From the NCBI GenBank assembly GCA_026708285.1, contig JAPOVF010000314.1:1-42552 (forward strand): DNA of 42,552 nt. Reading direction: 5' to 3'. Positions 1 through 7,563 of this stretch are shown in pieces. Source of the DNA: Acidobacteriota bacterium. GTDB lineage: Bacteria; Acidobacteriota; Thermoanaerobaculia; Multivoradales; Multivoraceae. Position numbers and translations under genes: made by a program. Numbering within the stretch: the first letter of the stretch is position 1; each line of letters opens with the position of its first letter. The notes beneath the pieces are model-generated. The model saw only the letters and a program-made list of their open reading frames with translations. It was not told where the DNA came from and made no database searches.

Positions 1-2115
1 AGCGTAGGAGGCACCGCGGTCTTCGATCAAGGTGGCCGGCTGGTGGCCATGATTGCCCTTGAGCGGCCCAGGGATTATGGGAACGACGAGGAGGCACCTT
101 TGAGGCCGGTCTCGGTGCCCGCTCGCGACGTGGCGGCGCTACTGGCACTCTCGGCCGAATGGCGGGCGTGTCTGGCGTCGCCCACGCCGGAGTGCGTCTT
201 GGCTGAGGCTGAGAGGACCGCGATCGCCAGTGGAGATGGTGTAGACCGCGTGGCCACGGCCTGGAAGGAGCTGGGCTCTCGTGAACGAGCCGAGACGCTC
301 CTGAAGGACGATGCCACCATTACTCCCGGCTCGGGTCGCCACGGCCCGAACGACTGGCTGGCTTTCGCGTTGGTCCAGCTCGAAGCAGGTGACGAAGCAG
401 GAGCCCTGGAGTCACTCGCGGCGCTTAAGAGCGCGGCGACTCGACAGTGGGATGACGCCACCTGGCGCATCGACTTCTACGCGCGGGCAGCGGCTTCTCT
501 CATGGAGGTTAGTGCTGCGGGCGCGGCTGCCGATCTCGCGGACGAGGCTTTGCTCCTGGTGAACGACCGCGACGGTCGGGATCGAACTCTGAGCGGTGCC
601 GTTCGGGTGCAGGCGAGTGCCGGCCAGGCCGGCGCGGCGCTCAGCACGGCCCGGTTGATGGCCGATGAGGAAAAACGGCGCGTCGCCTTGCGCGAAGCGA
701 GCCGAGCACTGGTGAAGGCGGGTGACCTGGAGGCCGCTTCGCGGGTCGCTGAGGCGATCTCCGACGCTCGTTACCGGGCTTCTGCGCTTCGGACGGTGGT
801 GGCGGCCCTGGCTAGACGCGGTGAAGTCGAGAGGGCGCTTCGCTTGGCGGACGCGATCGACAGCCCGGACGCCTGGAACCACCCGCTGAACGCCGTGGCG
901 GCGGTCCTGGCTAGACGCGGTGAGGTCGGGAGGGCGCTTCGCCTGGCGGGCGCGATCGACAGCCCGGACGCCAGGAACTATTCGCTGAACGCCCTGGCTC
1001 TAGAGTTCGTCGGGGACAGCGAGTTCGGGGCCGCTCTGGAAGCGGCTCTTCAGATGGACGACACGTGGCTGCGAGTGGAGGCACTGCGTCGGTTGGCTCG
1101 CAATCAGGCGAAGGCCGGCGATTTCCAGGGAGCCTTGAGTACGGCTGAGCACGTCAAGCCGTCACGGGTTTCCGGCCGTGAGGACTCCACCGGCTGGAAC
1201 TCGTGCCAGCGGAAGGCCTATTGCGGAACCCTCTCCTTCCTCGCGGAGATCATGGCTGAGGCCGGCGACCTTGAGGGGGCCTTTGCAGTTCACGAACGGT
1301 TGGAAGAACCCTTGGACCGCTTGCTGGTCCTGGCGAAAGTCGCCCCCTCCGCGGACGCATTGGGTGACGCGGAGATCCAGGAAGCAGTCTTGGAACTAGC
1401 CGATGCGGTCCCGGTAGCCGCCTTGAGCGACATACGAGACTTGGAGGACATCGCCCCCGCGCAAGCCGCGGTTGGCGACCACGAGGGGGCGGAACGTACC
1501 CTCGCAGCGGTGGCCGTGGCGCCGTGGAGCGACGAGAATCTGAACAGCTCGGGCTCCGAGCGGAGAGGGACTCCGATGAGCGATCCGCAGTTGAACGCGA
1601 AGAAGACCGACAATGCGATGTCGGGGATCGTCGAAGTCCTGCGGGCGGCGGGCGACTATGGCAGGGCGCTCTCGGCAGTGGAACGTTTGGGGAGTGTGCA
1701 CGCCCGGTTGCGGCACCTTCGCGGCATTGCCGAGGCGCAGGCAGGCGCGGGCTTTGTCGAGGACGCCCAGCTGACGTACTCGGCCGCTTTGGAAGAAGCG
1801 GAGCGGATGCGTGGCATGGGGGTCTTCGCGACTCACACCGACGACCGAAAGGCCTCCCTGGGGCGCATTGCTTACTCGCAGGTTGGCGTCGGCTTTCTGG
1901 AAGAGGCACTGGAGACCGTGAGTCTGATCGACTCCGGGCGCAGGAGCCCTGGTCTGTCGCGCGTGGTTCACGCCGCCTGTTCGGCGGGTCAGTTCCGGTA
2001 CGCGCTGCGCGTACAAGGACTCGTGGACGTTTGGCGCGATCGAGCCCTGGTTGACATCGCCAGAGGGCTCGCCGGCCTCCCGGTCCGCGAACTCCCTCTT
2101 GGCTTCGCGTGGTAG
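1..2115 (+). CDS. Helical-repeat (TPR-like) protein, possible trypsin-like N-terminal domain; 5' end outside the window
   Basis: The frame is open from base 1, so the gene is cut by the window edge; the GTG at 43 is probably internal. The first residues read SVGGTAVFDQGGRLVAM, which resembles the end of a trypsin-like protease domain (GxSGGxVFDxxGRLVG), although the usual S-G-G is altered. The rest is made of alanine- and leucine-rich helical pairs such as ARRGEVERALRLADAI, spaced about 33 residues apart, as in TPR-type solenoids used for protein binding. Two adjacent repeats (808-1005) are almost identical in DNA. The protein ends cleanly at a TAG. The substrate or partner is unknown. The repeat call is firm; the protease link is a guess. 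Confidence 0.75.
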   Translation, partial: SVGGTAVFDQGGRLVAMIALERPRDYGNDEEAPLRPVSVPARDVAALLALSAEWRACLASPTPECVLAEAERTAIASGDGVDRVATAWKELGSRERAETLLKDDATITPGSGRHGPNDWLAFALVQLEAGDEAGALESLAALKSAATRQWDDATWRIDFYARAAASLMEVSAAGAAADLADEALLLVNDRDGRDRTLSGAVRVQASAGQAGAALSTARLMADEEKRRVALREASRALVKAGDLEAASRVAEAISDARYRASALRTVVAALARRGEVERALRLADAIDSPDAWNHPLNAVAAVLARRGEVGRALRLAGAIDSPDARNYSLNALALEFVGDSEFGAALEAALQMDDTWLRVEALRRLARNQAKAGDFQGALSTAEHVKPSRVSGREDSTGWNSCQRKAYCGTLSFLAEIMAEAGDLEGAFAVHERLEEPLDRLLVLAKVAPSADALGDAEIQEAVLELADAVPVAALSDIRDLEDIAPAQAAVGDHEGAERTLAAVAVAPWSDENLNSSGSERRGTPMSDPQLNAKKTDNAMSGIVEVLRAAGDYGRALSAVERLGSVHARLRHLRGIAEAQAGAGFVEDAQLTYSAALEEAERMRGMGVFATHTDDRKASLGRIAYSQVGVGFLEEALETVSLIDSGRRSPGLSRVVHAACSAGQFRYALRVQGLVDVWRDRALVDIARGLAGLPVRELPLGFAW
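808..1005 (+). repeat. Two tandem 99-bp repeats inside the helical-repeat gene
   Basis: Copies begin with the same 17 bases at 808 and 907 and differ at few positions. Each codes for one 33-residue helical unit, so the duplication keeps the reading frame. The near-identity suggests a recent duplication or gene conversion of a single unit. Confidence 0.85.
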
Positions 2116-2471
2116 CCGCCCAAGTTCGCGGCGGACGGTGGCGGCCACACCGAACCCGAGGACACCCACGAGGGCGTTGACTGCCAAACCCGGCGGGGCG
2201 GGATCGAGGCCCTGGTCTTCCCCGGGGTTCAGGGGTGATGGTCGGGCCGAACCGTTTCCGCCGGCGTCGTCGATCTGGAGCTGGAGAATGACGACAACCC
2301 TGGATCCGTCCTTGCCGCTCTTCGACCGTGTACTCCGCCTCGACCTTGTCGATGGCCTGGGGGCGCCCCGATAGGATTGGGAGTCGTTCGAGGTCCTGGT
2401 GCACTGTGCGCGGCCGCCAACAACTTCGGCTTGGGAATGGGGATTATCCAGATGTCTAGACGGCGTGTCAG
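2116..2471. other. Gene-poor stretch with a possible decayed minus-strand reading frame
   Basis: No intact gene is convincing here. On the minus strand, one frame reads AIDKVEAEYTVEE up to about 2325. Another then continues as GSRVVVILQLQIDDAGG and, near 2187, as a hydrophobic run (ALVGVLGFGVAATV). Joining them needs one frameshift, and the second frame runs without a stop into the antisense of the upstream gene. This may be the remains of a small gene or only antisense noise from GC-rich DNA. Confidence 0.25.
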
Positions 2472-2633
2472 TTACTTCTTCTGTCGCGTTCTGTTGGGCT
2501 CGCTGGCCTTCGCCGTCTTGCGTTCCGTTTGCTTCGGCTTTGGTCGGTAGAGGCGTAGCGCGAGGGCGACGTCCTCGGGGGTGGCGTCGCCGTACTCCAC
2601 GGGGGACGGATCGTTCTTCAGTGGGTGGGTCAT
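2472..2633 (-). CDS. Small ATPE...LYRPK protein, copy 1
   Basis: A 53-residue, charged protein of unknown function. I start it at the ATG at 2633; the frame can be extended to 2702, but that extension overlaps the upstream gene. It holds YGDATPEDVALALRLYRPK followed by a lysine- and arginine-rich tail ending in RTRQKK. The same motif, YGNATPEEVARALLLYRPK, occurs in the 3486-3965 reading frame, so the two are paralogues. It lies just downstream of the membrane protein at 2656-3108 and is probably co-transcribed with it. No signal peptide or membrane segment is visible. Confidence 0.65.
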   Translation of the reverse strand: MTHPLKNDPSPVEYGDATPEDVALALRLYRPKPKQTERKTAKASEPNRTRQKK

Positions 2634-2655
2634 CGGGCGCGAGGGTAGCGCAGGT

Positions 2656-3108
2656 TCAGGATTTTGGAACGAACAGCCAGCTAGTTGTAGGCTTGTCAAC
2701 ACGAATGAAACGACGATCCTCGGGCCCGTAGATTAGCTTGTAACCTGAGCGCATAACCTGCCCAGGAACCCCATCGATAGTGAGCGAAGAGCTAACGTAC
2801 GCCCCACGTTGGTTCGATCCCTGGTTGTTCGGATAGATCTCGTCGAGGACACCACCGTCCACATCAGAACGCCAGAGTAGCATGTGGCAGCACTTGGGTT
2901 CATCAGGTCCGGGAATCTCAATGAAGTACCCCCGGTCATTTTGGGCGACAAAGTCATCGGAGGTCACCTCTTCGCTAGTAGACCATCCTGCGCGAATCGG
3001 GTGCTTGTAGGACTTGTGTGTACGGATTCGCTCGGCCAAGAAGAAGGCCACAACAGCAGCTACCACTATGGTTAACTGAACGCCGCGCAGGAGCGTCTCT
3101 GCGTTCAT
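2656..3108 (-). CDS. Membrane-anchored hypothetical protein
   Basis: This is a 150-residue protein with one N-terminal membrane helix (about residues 9-26, LTIVVAAVVAFFLAER). A soluble domain of about 120 residues follows, rich in aromatic and beta-forming residues, with a KCCHMLLW motif. I do not recognise the domain. The topology suggests a protein anchored in the inner membrane. The GC content is lower than in the conjugation genes, which fits an acquired accessory gene. It sits in a run of small minus-strand genes. Confidence 0.65.
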   Translation of the reverse strand: MNAETLLRGVQLTIVVAAVVAFFLAERIRTHKSYKHPIRAGWSTSEEVTSDDFVAQNDRGYFIEIPGPDEPKCCHMLLWRSDVDGGVLDEIYPNNQGSNQRGAYVSSSLTIDGVPGQVMRSGYKLIYGPEDRRFIRVDKPTTSWLFVPKS

Positions 3109-3131
3109 CTAGACCTCGACTCCCCCGTTAA

Positions 3132-3353
3132 CTATGGTGTGGGTTGGATCAGGGCAATGATCCCGACTAGTGCGGCGATGATCACGCCGGTTTGGATCAG
3201 GAGTGCTTTGTAGAGATCACCACGGGTGACTAGTCGACGGGTTGATTCGGTAGCGGCGTCATCGATCACCCGTGCGTGGGCTGCTGCTTGTCGTTCTGGT
3301 AGCCCGGAGTCTTGCAGTGTCTTCGCGGTATGCAGAGTAACGGTGGCAGTCAT
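3132..3353 (-). CDS. Small membrane protein resembling a short DUF1640/coiled-coil protein
   Basis: A 73-residue protein. The first half reads SGLPERQAAAHARVIDDAA followed by TRGDLYKALL, like the head of bacterial DUF1640-type proteins, where an ExQAxAxA segment and a T-K/R-x-D-L step precede a C-terminal membrane helix. The helix here is IQTGVIIAALVGIIALI (about residues 54-70). It lacks the long central coiled coil of full-length members. Those proteins are usually of unknown function and common on phages and plasmids. It lies 23 bp from the next gene, suggesting co-transcription. Confidence 0.6.
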   Translation of the reverse strand: MTATVTLHTAKTLQDSGLPERQAAAHARVIDDAATESTRRLVTRGDLYKALLIQTGVIIAALVGIIALIQPTP

Positions 3354-3388
3354 CGCATCACTTTAGCGGTTGTAGCGTGGCGGCTGGT

Positions 3389-3465
3389 GCGACCGTAGCT
3401 CAGAAGGTAGAGCACCGGTTTGATACGCCCTGGTGTCGCAGGTTCAAGTCCTGCTGGTCGCACCA
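3389..3465 (+). tRNA. tRNA-like gene, possibly Ile (GAU), with abnormal anticodon arm
   Basis: The acceptor stem GCGACCG/TGGTCGC (last pair G-T), D-arm GCTC/GAGC, T-arm GCAGG-TTCAAGT-CCTGC and encoded CCA end are all normal. The anticodon arm is not. The 7-base loop TTGATAC gives anticodon GAT at 3422-3424, but its stem CCGGT/GCC..GG closes only if two bases (CT, 3430-3431) bulge out of the 3' strand. Other foldings give a 9- or 11-base loop. It may be a degenerate or element-borne tRNA, and the identity is uncertain. Confidence 0.7.
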
Positions 3466-3485
3466 GCACGAGGAGCATACCTCAC

Positions 3486-3965
3486 TCAAGCGTCAAGGCA
3501 CGGAAACGCCTCTACGTCGGATATCGGCTGGAACGGACCGGGGCCAGACTCGTAGGTCCTCGTGGTTCCCGTCTGGCTCTCAGTCACCGCTACTCGCACG
3601 GCCAAGTCGGTGATTGCTGCCATGAACACCCACCGGTGGCCGTTAACCGCGCAGGCGTCGAGCAGCTTGAACAACATCTCGGGATTGTCCTTGTCGAAGA
3701 AGTATTGCAACGCCACGCTTTCGTTGACCGTGATGCCTTGAGACTCGTGCTGATGTCCATCTGGTGTGGTCGCAACCGCAGAGACTGAGTACGCTCCTCT
3801 AAGCATCGTGTGGGCGGACATGGGACTCTCCTTCGGGCTCGTCCTTCTTCGGTGTGGCCTGTTCCGCTTTGGTCGGTAGAGGAGTAGTGCTCGGGCGACC
3901 TCTTCGGGTGTGGCGTTGCCGTAGTTGGCTGGTGGCAGGTCCAAGTCTCTCTTCATGCGGGGCAC
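3486..3965 (-). CDS. Fused reading frame: ATPE...LYRPK protein (copy 2) plus hypothetical protein with its own internal start
   Basis: The 159-codon frame has two parts. Residues 1 to about 48 form a paralogue of the protein at 2472-2633 (YGNATPEEVARALLLYRPK). The remainder starts at Met 49 (ATG at 3821), which has a strong ribosome site, AAGGAG, seven bases upstream. That gives a 111-residue protein of unknown function (MSAHTMLRGAYSV...), with no membrane segment. No stop separates the parts. The cell may therefore make the long protein, the short one, or both. The ancestral state was probably two adjacent genes, as copy 1 ends on its own stop. Confidence 0.65.
   Translation of the reverse strand: MPRMKRDLDLPPANYGNATPEEVARALLLYRPKRNRPHRRRTSPKESPMSAHTMLRGAYSVSAVATTPDGHQHESQGITVNESVALQYFFDKDNPEMLFKLLDACAVNGHRWVFMAAITDLAVRVAVTESQTGTTRTYESGPGPFQPISDVEAFPCLDA
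3828..3833 (-). promoter_or_regulatory. Internal ribosome-binding site AAGGAG
   Basis: AAGGAG lies seven bases before the ATG at 3821, inside the longer reading frame starting at 3965. This is the best ribosome site in the fused frame and argues for an internal start. Confidence 0.6.
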
Positions 3966-4045
3966 GTGAGCACCTTCTTGACCGCTTTATCTAGTACGCA
4001 GCGAGGGGGATTATGTACGGTGATACTCATCGTGGTCAGTTCGAT

Positions 4046-4663
4046 CTACTCCTCGTCTACGTTCAGGTCGGTCTCGGTGATCTCGGATGAGAACTCTCGT
4101 GCTCGGTCGAGGATGTAGTCCGTGTTGGCTCGGAGCACTACGCCGCTGGCCGTACGCACCTGTGCGACGTAACCGAGTGATGCGTAGTACTCGGAGGCTT
4201 CGTTCTCAGAGAACAAGCGCCAGTTCCATTCAAAGATCTGTTTGCCCCCTGGTCCCAGGTCCACGATCTCTGTGGCGGACAACGTCTTGATTCGGTTGCC
4301 CCAGACGTCGAAGACAATGTAACGAACCTCCACGGCGGAGATTGGTTCCGTGACTGGCCTGATCGAGGCGGTGACTGCATACTGGTACTCACCACGAGCG
4401 TATCGGGAATCCCCAGGTTTGTAGATTGTCCTGACGCCTGTGTTGCCGCTTTCGTCGCCGTCTAACTCTACTCTCATCCGTTCGGGATCGTGGACAGTGA
4501 CCCACACTCGGCGGAGGGAGGACGACTTGTTGAGCACGATTCCGAATCCAAGCTTAGTCTGAATTGACCCGCCGTCAGTCCTAGATGTCGTCTGAGACTC
4601 TACTGGTGGCGCACAGGCGACGAGGGCGGCAGCGGACAGGAGGAGCGACAGGACGGTCTTCAT
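4046..4663 (-). CDS. Lipoprotein of unknown function
   Basis: A 205-residue exported protein. The N-terminus MKTVLSLLLSAAALVACAPP is a clear lipoprotein signal with lipobox LVAC, so Cys17 should be lipidated. The mature part is mostly predicted beta structure (for example RRVWVTVHDPERMRVELDG and EVRYIVFDVWGNRIKTL). It ends in an acidic tail. The segment from about residue 110 to 150 resembles a small immunoglobulin-like or DUF-type sensor fold, but I cannot name it. It is divergent from the plus-strand gene at 4745. Confidence 0.75.
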   Translation of the reverse strand: MKTVLSLLLSAAALVACAPPVESQTTSRTDGGSIQTKLGFGIVLNKSSSLRRVWVTVHDPERMRVELDGDESGNTGVRTIYKPGDSRYARGEYQYAVTASIRPVTEPISAVEVRYIVFDVWGNRIKTLSATEIVDLGPGGKQIFEWNWRLFSENEASEYYASLGYVAQVRTASGVVLRANTDYILDRAREFSSEITETDLNVDEE

Positions 4664-4730
4664 TGTGTGTACCCTTTGTTCTTGATTTGACTGAGTTGAA
4701 TTGTCTCCGGTAGAACTTGGTTACACCACA

Positions 4731-4740
4731 CCTCCGGAGG
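4731..4740 (+). promoter_or_regulatory. Palindromic ribosome-binding site
   Basis: CCTCCGGAGG is a perfect 10-base palindrome ending in the GGAGG ribosome site of the gene starting at 4745. The site could be masked by its own hairpin or by dimerising leaders. Confidence 0.45.
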
Positions 4741-4744
4741 AGTT

Positions 4745-4936
4745 ATGCGACGCAGGTATCGACTACGAAGCCACGACCGAGAGCATGAACGCTACCTTGA
4801 TGCCATTGACGAAGCGAGGGGCAACGTCCGCCTCGCTCGGCGGGACTACCACCAAGCCCTGGACGAACCGGCAGAACTGGAAGAAGCCGACCCAAGGGAC
4901 GACCACCGACTACGTCGACGACGAGAGCCACGATGA
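4745..4936 (+). CDS. Small highly charged hypothetical protein
   Basis: A 63-residue protein rich in arginine, aspartate and glutamate (for example RRRYRLRSHDREHERYLDAI), probably one or two helices. The start is fixed by GGAGGAG four to ten bases upstream. The stop overlaps the next start as ATGA (4933-4936), so the two genes are translationally coupled. No known family is recognised. It may bind nucleic acid or a partner by charge, but this is only inferred from composition. Confidence 0.55.
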   Translation: MRRRYRLRSHDREHERYLDAIDEARGNVRLARRDYHQALDEPAELEEADPRDDHRLRRRREPR

Positions 4937-5127
4937 CCATAGGACGATCTCCTTCGCATGCTTCACCGACCGGCATGGTGATCGACACGCCGAAGCCGGA
5001 CCTGAGCCTGACTGCGAAGGACTTCCAATTCGGAGACTTGGTAGTTGTCGGATTCGATAGTGCTGAGGAAGCGGCGGAATACGCCCGTTCGCAGAGCTAC
5101 GAGGTCAAGGTCGAGGAGGCCCGCTAG
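4933..5127 (+). CDS. Small hypothetical protein coupled to the upstream gene
   Basis: A 64-residue protein. The second half, SLTAKDFQFGDLVVVGFDS followed by AEEAAEYARSQSYEVKVEEAR, looks like a compact alpha/beta fold. The start ATG overlaps the stop of the preceding gene (ATGA). Its own stop overlaps by four bases the stop of the convergent gene at 5124-5381. The function is unknown. The codon pattern and coupling support it as real. Confidence 0.6.
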   Translation: MTIGRSPSHASPTGMVIDTPKPDLSLTAKDFQFGDLVVVGFDSAEEAAEYARSQSYEVKVEEAR

Positions 5128-5381
5128 GGACCGCCACGCTCCTCCCAGTTCTTGCGGATGCGGTCAAGCTCCTCCAGTTCAGCCTCGTCGAGGTCCTTGA
5201 GGTCCAACCCTTCGCAACGCTTCACGCTGAACAGGGGCGTGCCGCTCCCGCTGGCCTGGGTGGGCTTGTGCATTTCCAGCTTGGCTTGGTCATCTAGTCG
5301 CCTGCGGGCACACTCGTAAGCCTCACCGATTGTGGAGTGCTCGCATTCGCGAGGACAGATGGTCGTTCTATACTTAGCCAC
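5124..5381 (-). CDS. Small hypothetical protein, cysteine-containing N-terminus
   Basis: An 85-residue protein. The N-terminal half has ICPRECEHSTIGEAYECA (three cysteines and one histidine) and could bind a metal. The C-terminal half is an acidic helix (DLKDLDEAELEELDRIRKNW). No family is recognised. It is convergent with, and overlaps the stop of, the plus-strand gene ending at 5127. Confidence 0.55.
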   Translation of the reverse strand: MAKYRTTICPRECEHSTIGEAYECARRRLDDQAKLEMHKPTQASGSGTPLFSVKRCEGLDLKDLDEAELEELDRIRKNWEERGGP

Positions 5382-5611
5382 GTTGCCTAGATTCCCCTTG
5401 CGATACGGTCAAGGTTTCGATTGATACGTTCCAGTTACCGAGCGACTTCGTGGAGCATCCGTTCGATGCCCCGGGTGTCGGTCGCGGCCATGGTCGACCC
5501 TCCCAGTGATCGTGGTGGTCCAGGGGAAGCGAGTCCCTGAACCGAGAAATCGGGGAGGCTAGCCCAGGATCAACTACGAAGTCGCCTATCAGATGATGGG
5601 TATCAGAGTCG

Positions 5612-5698
5612 TCACCGTTGTTCGAGGTCGAAGATGGCCACGTAGTTCTCGTGGACGCGGGAGTCGATGCGGTCGACCTCGACGATCAGCGACAGGGG
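5612..5698 (-). pseudogene. C-terminal gene fragment of unknown origin
   Basis: The minus strand encodes PLSLIVEVDRIDSR followed by VHENYVAIFDLEQR and a TGA, with strongly GC-rich third codon positions typical of real genes here. Upstream of about 5700 the frame turns into antisense of the potassium-channel pseudogene, so only the tail of some other gene is left. The join marks a deletion or insertion breakpoint. The parent family is not recognised. Confidence 0.4.
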
Positions 5699-6243
5699 CG
5701 TTGGCCACCGAGTACGTCCTTCGGATCGGGCTCGCCCGTGACCGGCGAGGATATCTACTGAGCTTCTACGGCGTCGTCGATCTGCTGGCGTGGCTGCCGA
5801 CGGTGATCCTGAGCGTCGATTCACGAGCCTAGCGCGCCGTCCGTTTGCTGCGGCTGCTGCGGCTACTCAAGCTGGCTCGAATCGGCGCGGAGAACCGGTT
5901 CTTCAAGGCGCTTTGGTCGATGAAGGAGCACTGGCTGGTCTTCATCATGACGACAGTCGTAGTTGTCTACGTGGTTTCGACCTAACTCCAAATGCTCGAG
6001 CACGAGGCGCAGCCGGAGACCTTCGGTTCCATCGCAACTGCATATGGTGGGCCGTCGTGACGATCACTACCGTCGGGTATGGGGACACGTATCCGGTCAC
6101 TCCGGGCGGGCGCTTTGCTCGCCTCGGCGTTCGCGCTGATGGGGATCGGCATCGTCGGCATGGCTGGTGGAATCACAGCAACGGCGCTTGTGGGTTCCGA
6201 GCGGAAGCTGCGCGAGCGATCCGCAGAGACCCGCCAGCTATAA
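5699..6243 (+). pseudogene. Decayed voltage-gated potassium channel
   Basis: Fragments match the intact channel at 33670-34356: TEYVLRIG, then SFYGVVDLLAWLPT, an S4 segment RAVRLLRLLRLLKLARIG, LEHEAQPETFGSI, the selectivity filter WAVVTITTVGYGDTYPVTPGGR and a last helix GIGIVGMAGGITATALVG. They lie in three frames. There is an in-frame TAG at 5830, a TAA at 5983, and frameshifts near 6040 and 6110. The 5' part before TEYVL is missing. It cannot make a working channel. It is not a recent copy of the 33.7 kb gene, since the protein sequences differ clearly. Confidence 0.85.
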
Positions 6244-6294
6244 CTAGTCGTTCCAGTCTGGCCGAGCGGCTTCCAAGGCGATTCGTCGCGGCGG

Positions 6295-6807
6295 TTAGGC
6301 GACGGGCTTCCGCTCGCGGGAGAAGTAGGCGGCGATGGTGTTGGCGCCGGTGTTGTACGGATGCCGGTAGGCAGCCTGGCGTTCGGTTTCGACCTGAGCC
6401 GGCGAGAGTTCGTAGAGGCGCCGGGTGTCGTTCGAGGCGTACCCGGTGGAGAGGAAGCGGCGAACGCAGCGCCGATCGCCGGAGCGATCGACTAGGTAGA
6501 CGCCGTTGTCGCCGTGGTTGAGGCCGCCGAAGTGATGAGGTTCGAGGGCGCGAACGAACCAGCCCTCGGGGATTCGGGGCGCGTTGAAAACTCGAAGATG
6601 GTAGGTGCTGTGCCTGTCTTGGTCGAAGAACTCGCCGGCGATCTGGATGAAACGGGCTGGCTGGAAGGTGGTGTCGGCGTCGATGCCCCGGCGGTCGAGT
6701 TCGTCGAGAAGAGGGTAGACGCTCTCGGGGCCGCCGTTCCAATGGAGGTAGGTGGCGCAGCTGACGCTGGTGCGGTTGGCGAAGAGGACTACGGCTCGGT
6801 TGCCCAT
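6295..6807 (-). CDS. Conserved hypothetical protein of plasmid/phage type (MGNRA...YLHWNGGPESV)
   Basis: A 170-residue soluble protein beginning MGNRAVVLFANRTSV and containing YLHWNGGPESVYPLLDELD. I recall this pattern from a family of uncharacterised plasmid and phage proteins, but cannot name it. An AAGGAG ribosome site lies ten bases before the ATG. It is the most downstream minus-strand gene of the conjugation block, separated from it by 700 bp, so it may be a separate unit. No signal peptide or membrane helix is seen. Confidence 0.65.
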   Translation of the reverse strand: MGNRAVVLFANRTSVSCATYLHWNGGPESVYPLLDELDRRGIDADTTFQPARFIQIAGEFFDQDRHSTYHLRVFNAPRIPEGWFVRALEPHHFGGLNHGDNGVYLVDRSGDRRCVRRFLSTGYASNDTRRLYELSPAQVETERQAAYRHPYNTGANTIAAYFSRERKPVA

Positions 6808-7511
6808 GTTAGTGAAGCTCCTTACGGCGTCGGTTGGCGGTGATCTCGTCTCTCACCCATTGCCTGGAGACGAGAGCGGTGCCGGACGGCAGCCGAAGAG
6901 CGGGGTGGCGGATGGGCGGGCCGGCAAGGTCGAAAGCGGCCGGCTTCAAGACGGGCTTGCAACTTCCCCGCGGGGAACGAAGCGATCAGGCGCGTTGGGA
7001 GGCGGCGAACTGGTGGTGTGCAGACTCGGTGTCCAGCCGTGGCCTCCGTGTTGGTCGGTGGCGTCAGCTGCTCCGGAGCGGTGGCACAGGCTGGCGGGAG
7101 GAAGGGGCGACGGTCGGTTGGCGGTGGACCGTCATGACGGGCAGGAGAGGTCCTGCCTACTTCGCCTAGCGTCGGGATCAGCCGTCGCCGGTTCCGGGCT
7201 GTTGTACTAAGCAGGCGACCCGACACGGGGCTTGCACCTACGGTGACCGGCTGGACGTCATCGCGGTCCTGGCGGGCGGCTGGAGGCTTCGGTAGGCTCT
7301 TCGCGGCTTGCCGCGGGAAGGGAGTCGAAGAGGTGTCGCTGCCGATTCCGAGCCCCCACGGGAGTGGGGAAGAGTCGGTGCGTTGCGGCCTGCGCGACAG
7401 GTCCGGCCAGCGCCCGTCCGGCCACCCGAAGTCGCGCCAAGCCTCGAAGGTCGTTTGTCTACTCGCCGGAGAAGGACGCTCCGAGGGCAGAGCCTGGAGG
7501 AACGTTTGAAG
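6808..7511. other. 700 bp without a convincing gene
   Basis: Several open frames exist on both strands, but their products are proline- and arginine-rich and look like noise. An imperfect hairpin surrounds 7138-7160 (GGCAGGAGAGGTCCTGCC). I see no promoter or known RNA. Confidence 0.4.
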
Positions 7512-7563
7512 GCCGGCGGCGGCCGGAGCCGCCGCCGGCGCTGACGACGCTCTAGGCGTCGTC
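7512..7563 (-). terminator. Double hairpin at the end of the conjugation operon
   Basis: GACGACGC-TCTAG-GCGTCGTC (7543-7563) is a perfect 8-bp stem whose loop holds the stop codon of the gene at 7552. Immediately downstream on the minus strand, GCCGGCGGCGGC-CGGA-GCCGCCGCCGGC (7512-7539) is a perfect 12-bp GC stem. There is no T-run, so termination may be Rho-assisted, or the hairpins may mainly protect the 3' end. Confidence 0.55.

Noticed and set aside
1396-2187. 263-codon minus-strand frame with a hydrophobic start
   Set aside because: Most of it is antisense to the helical-repeat gene; at most its first part belongs to a decayed gene (see 2116-2471).
5435-5491. 18-codon minus-strand ORF (MAATDTRGIERMLHEVAR) with a ribosome-like GGGAGGG
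   Set aside because: Too short to support; could be the start of a lost gene, but nothing else backs it.
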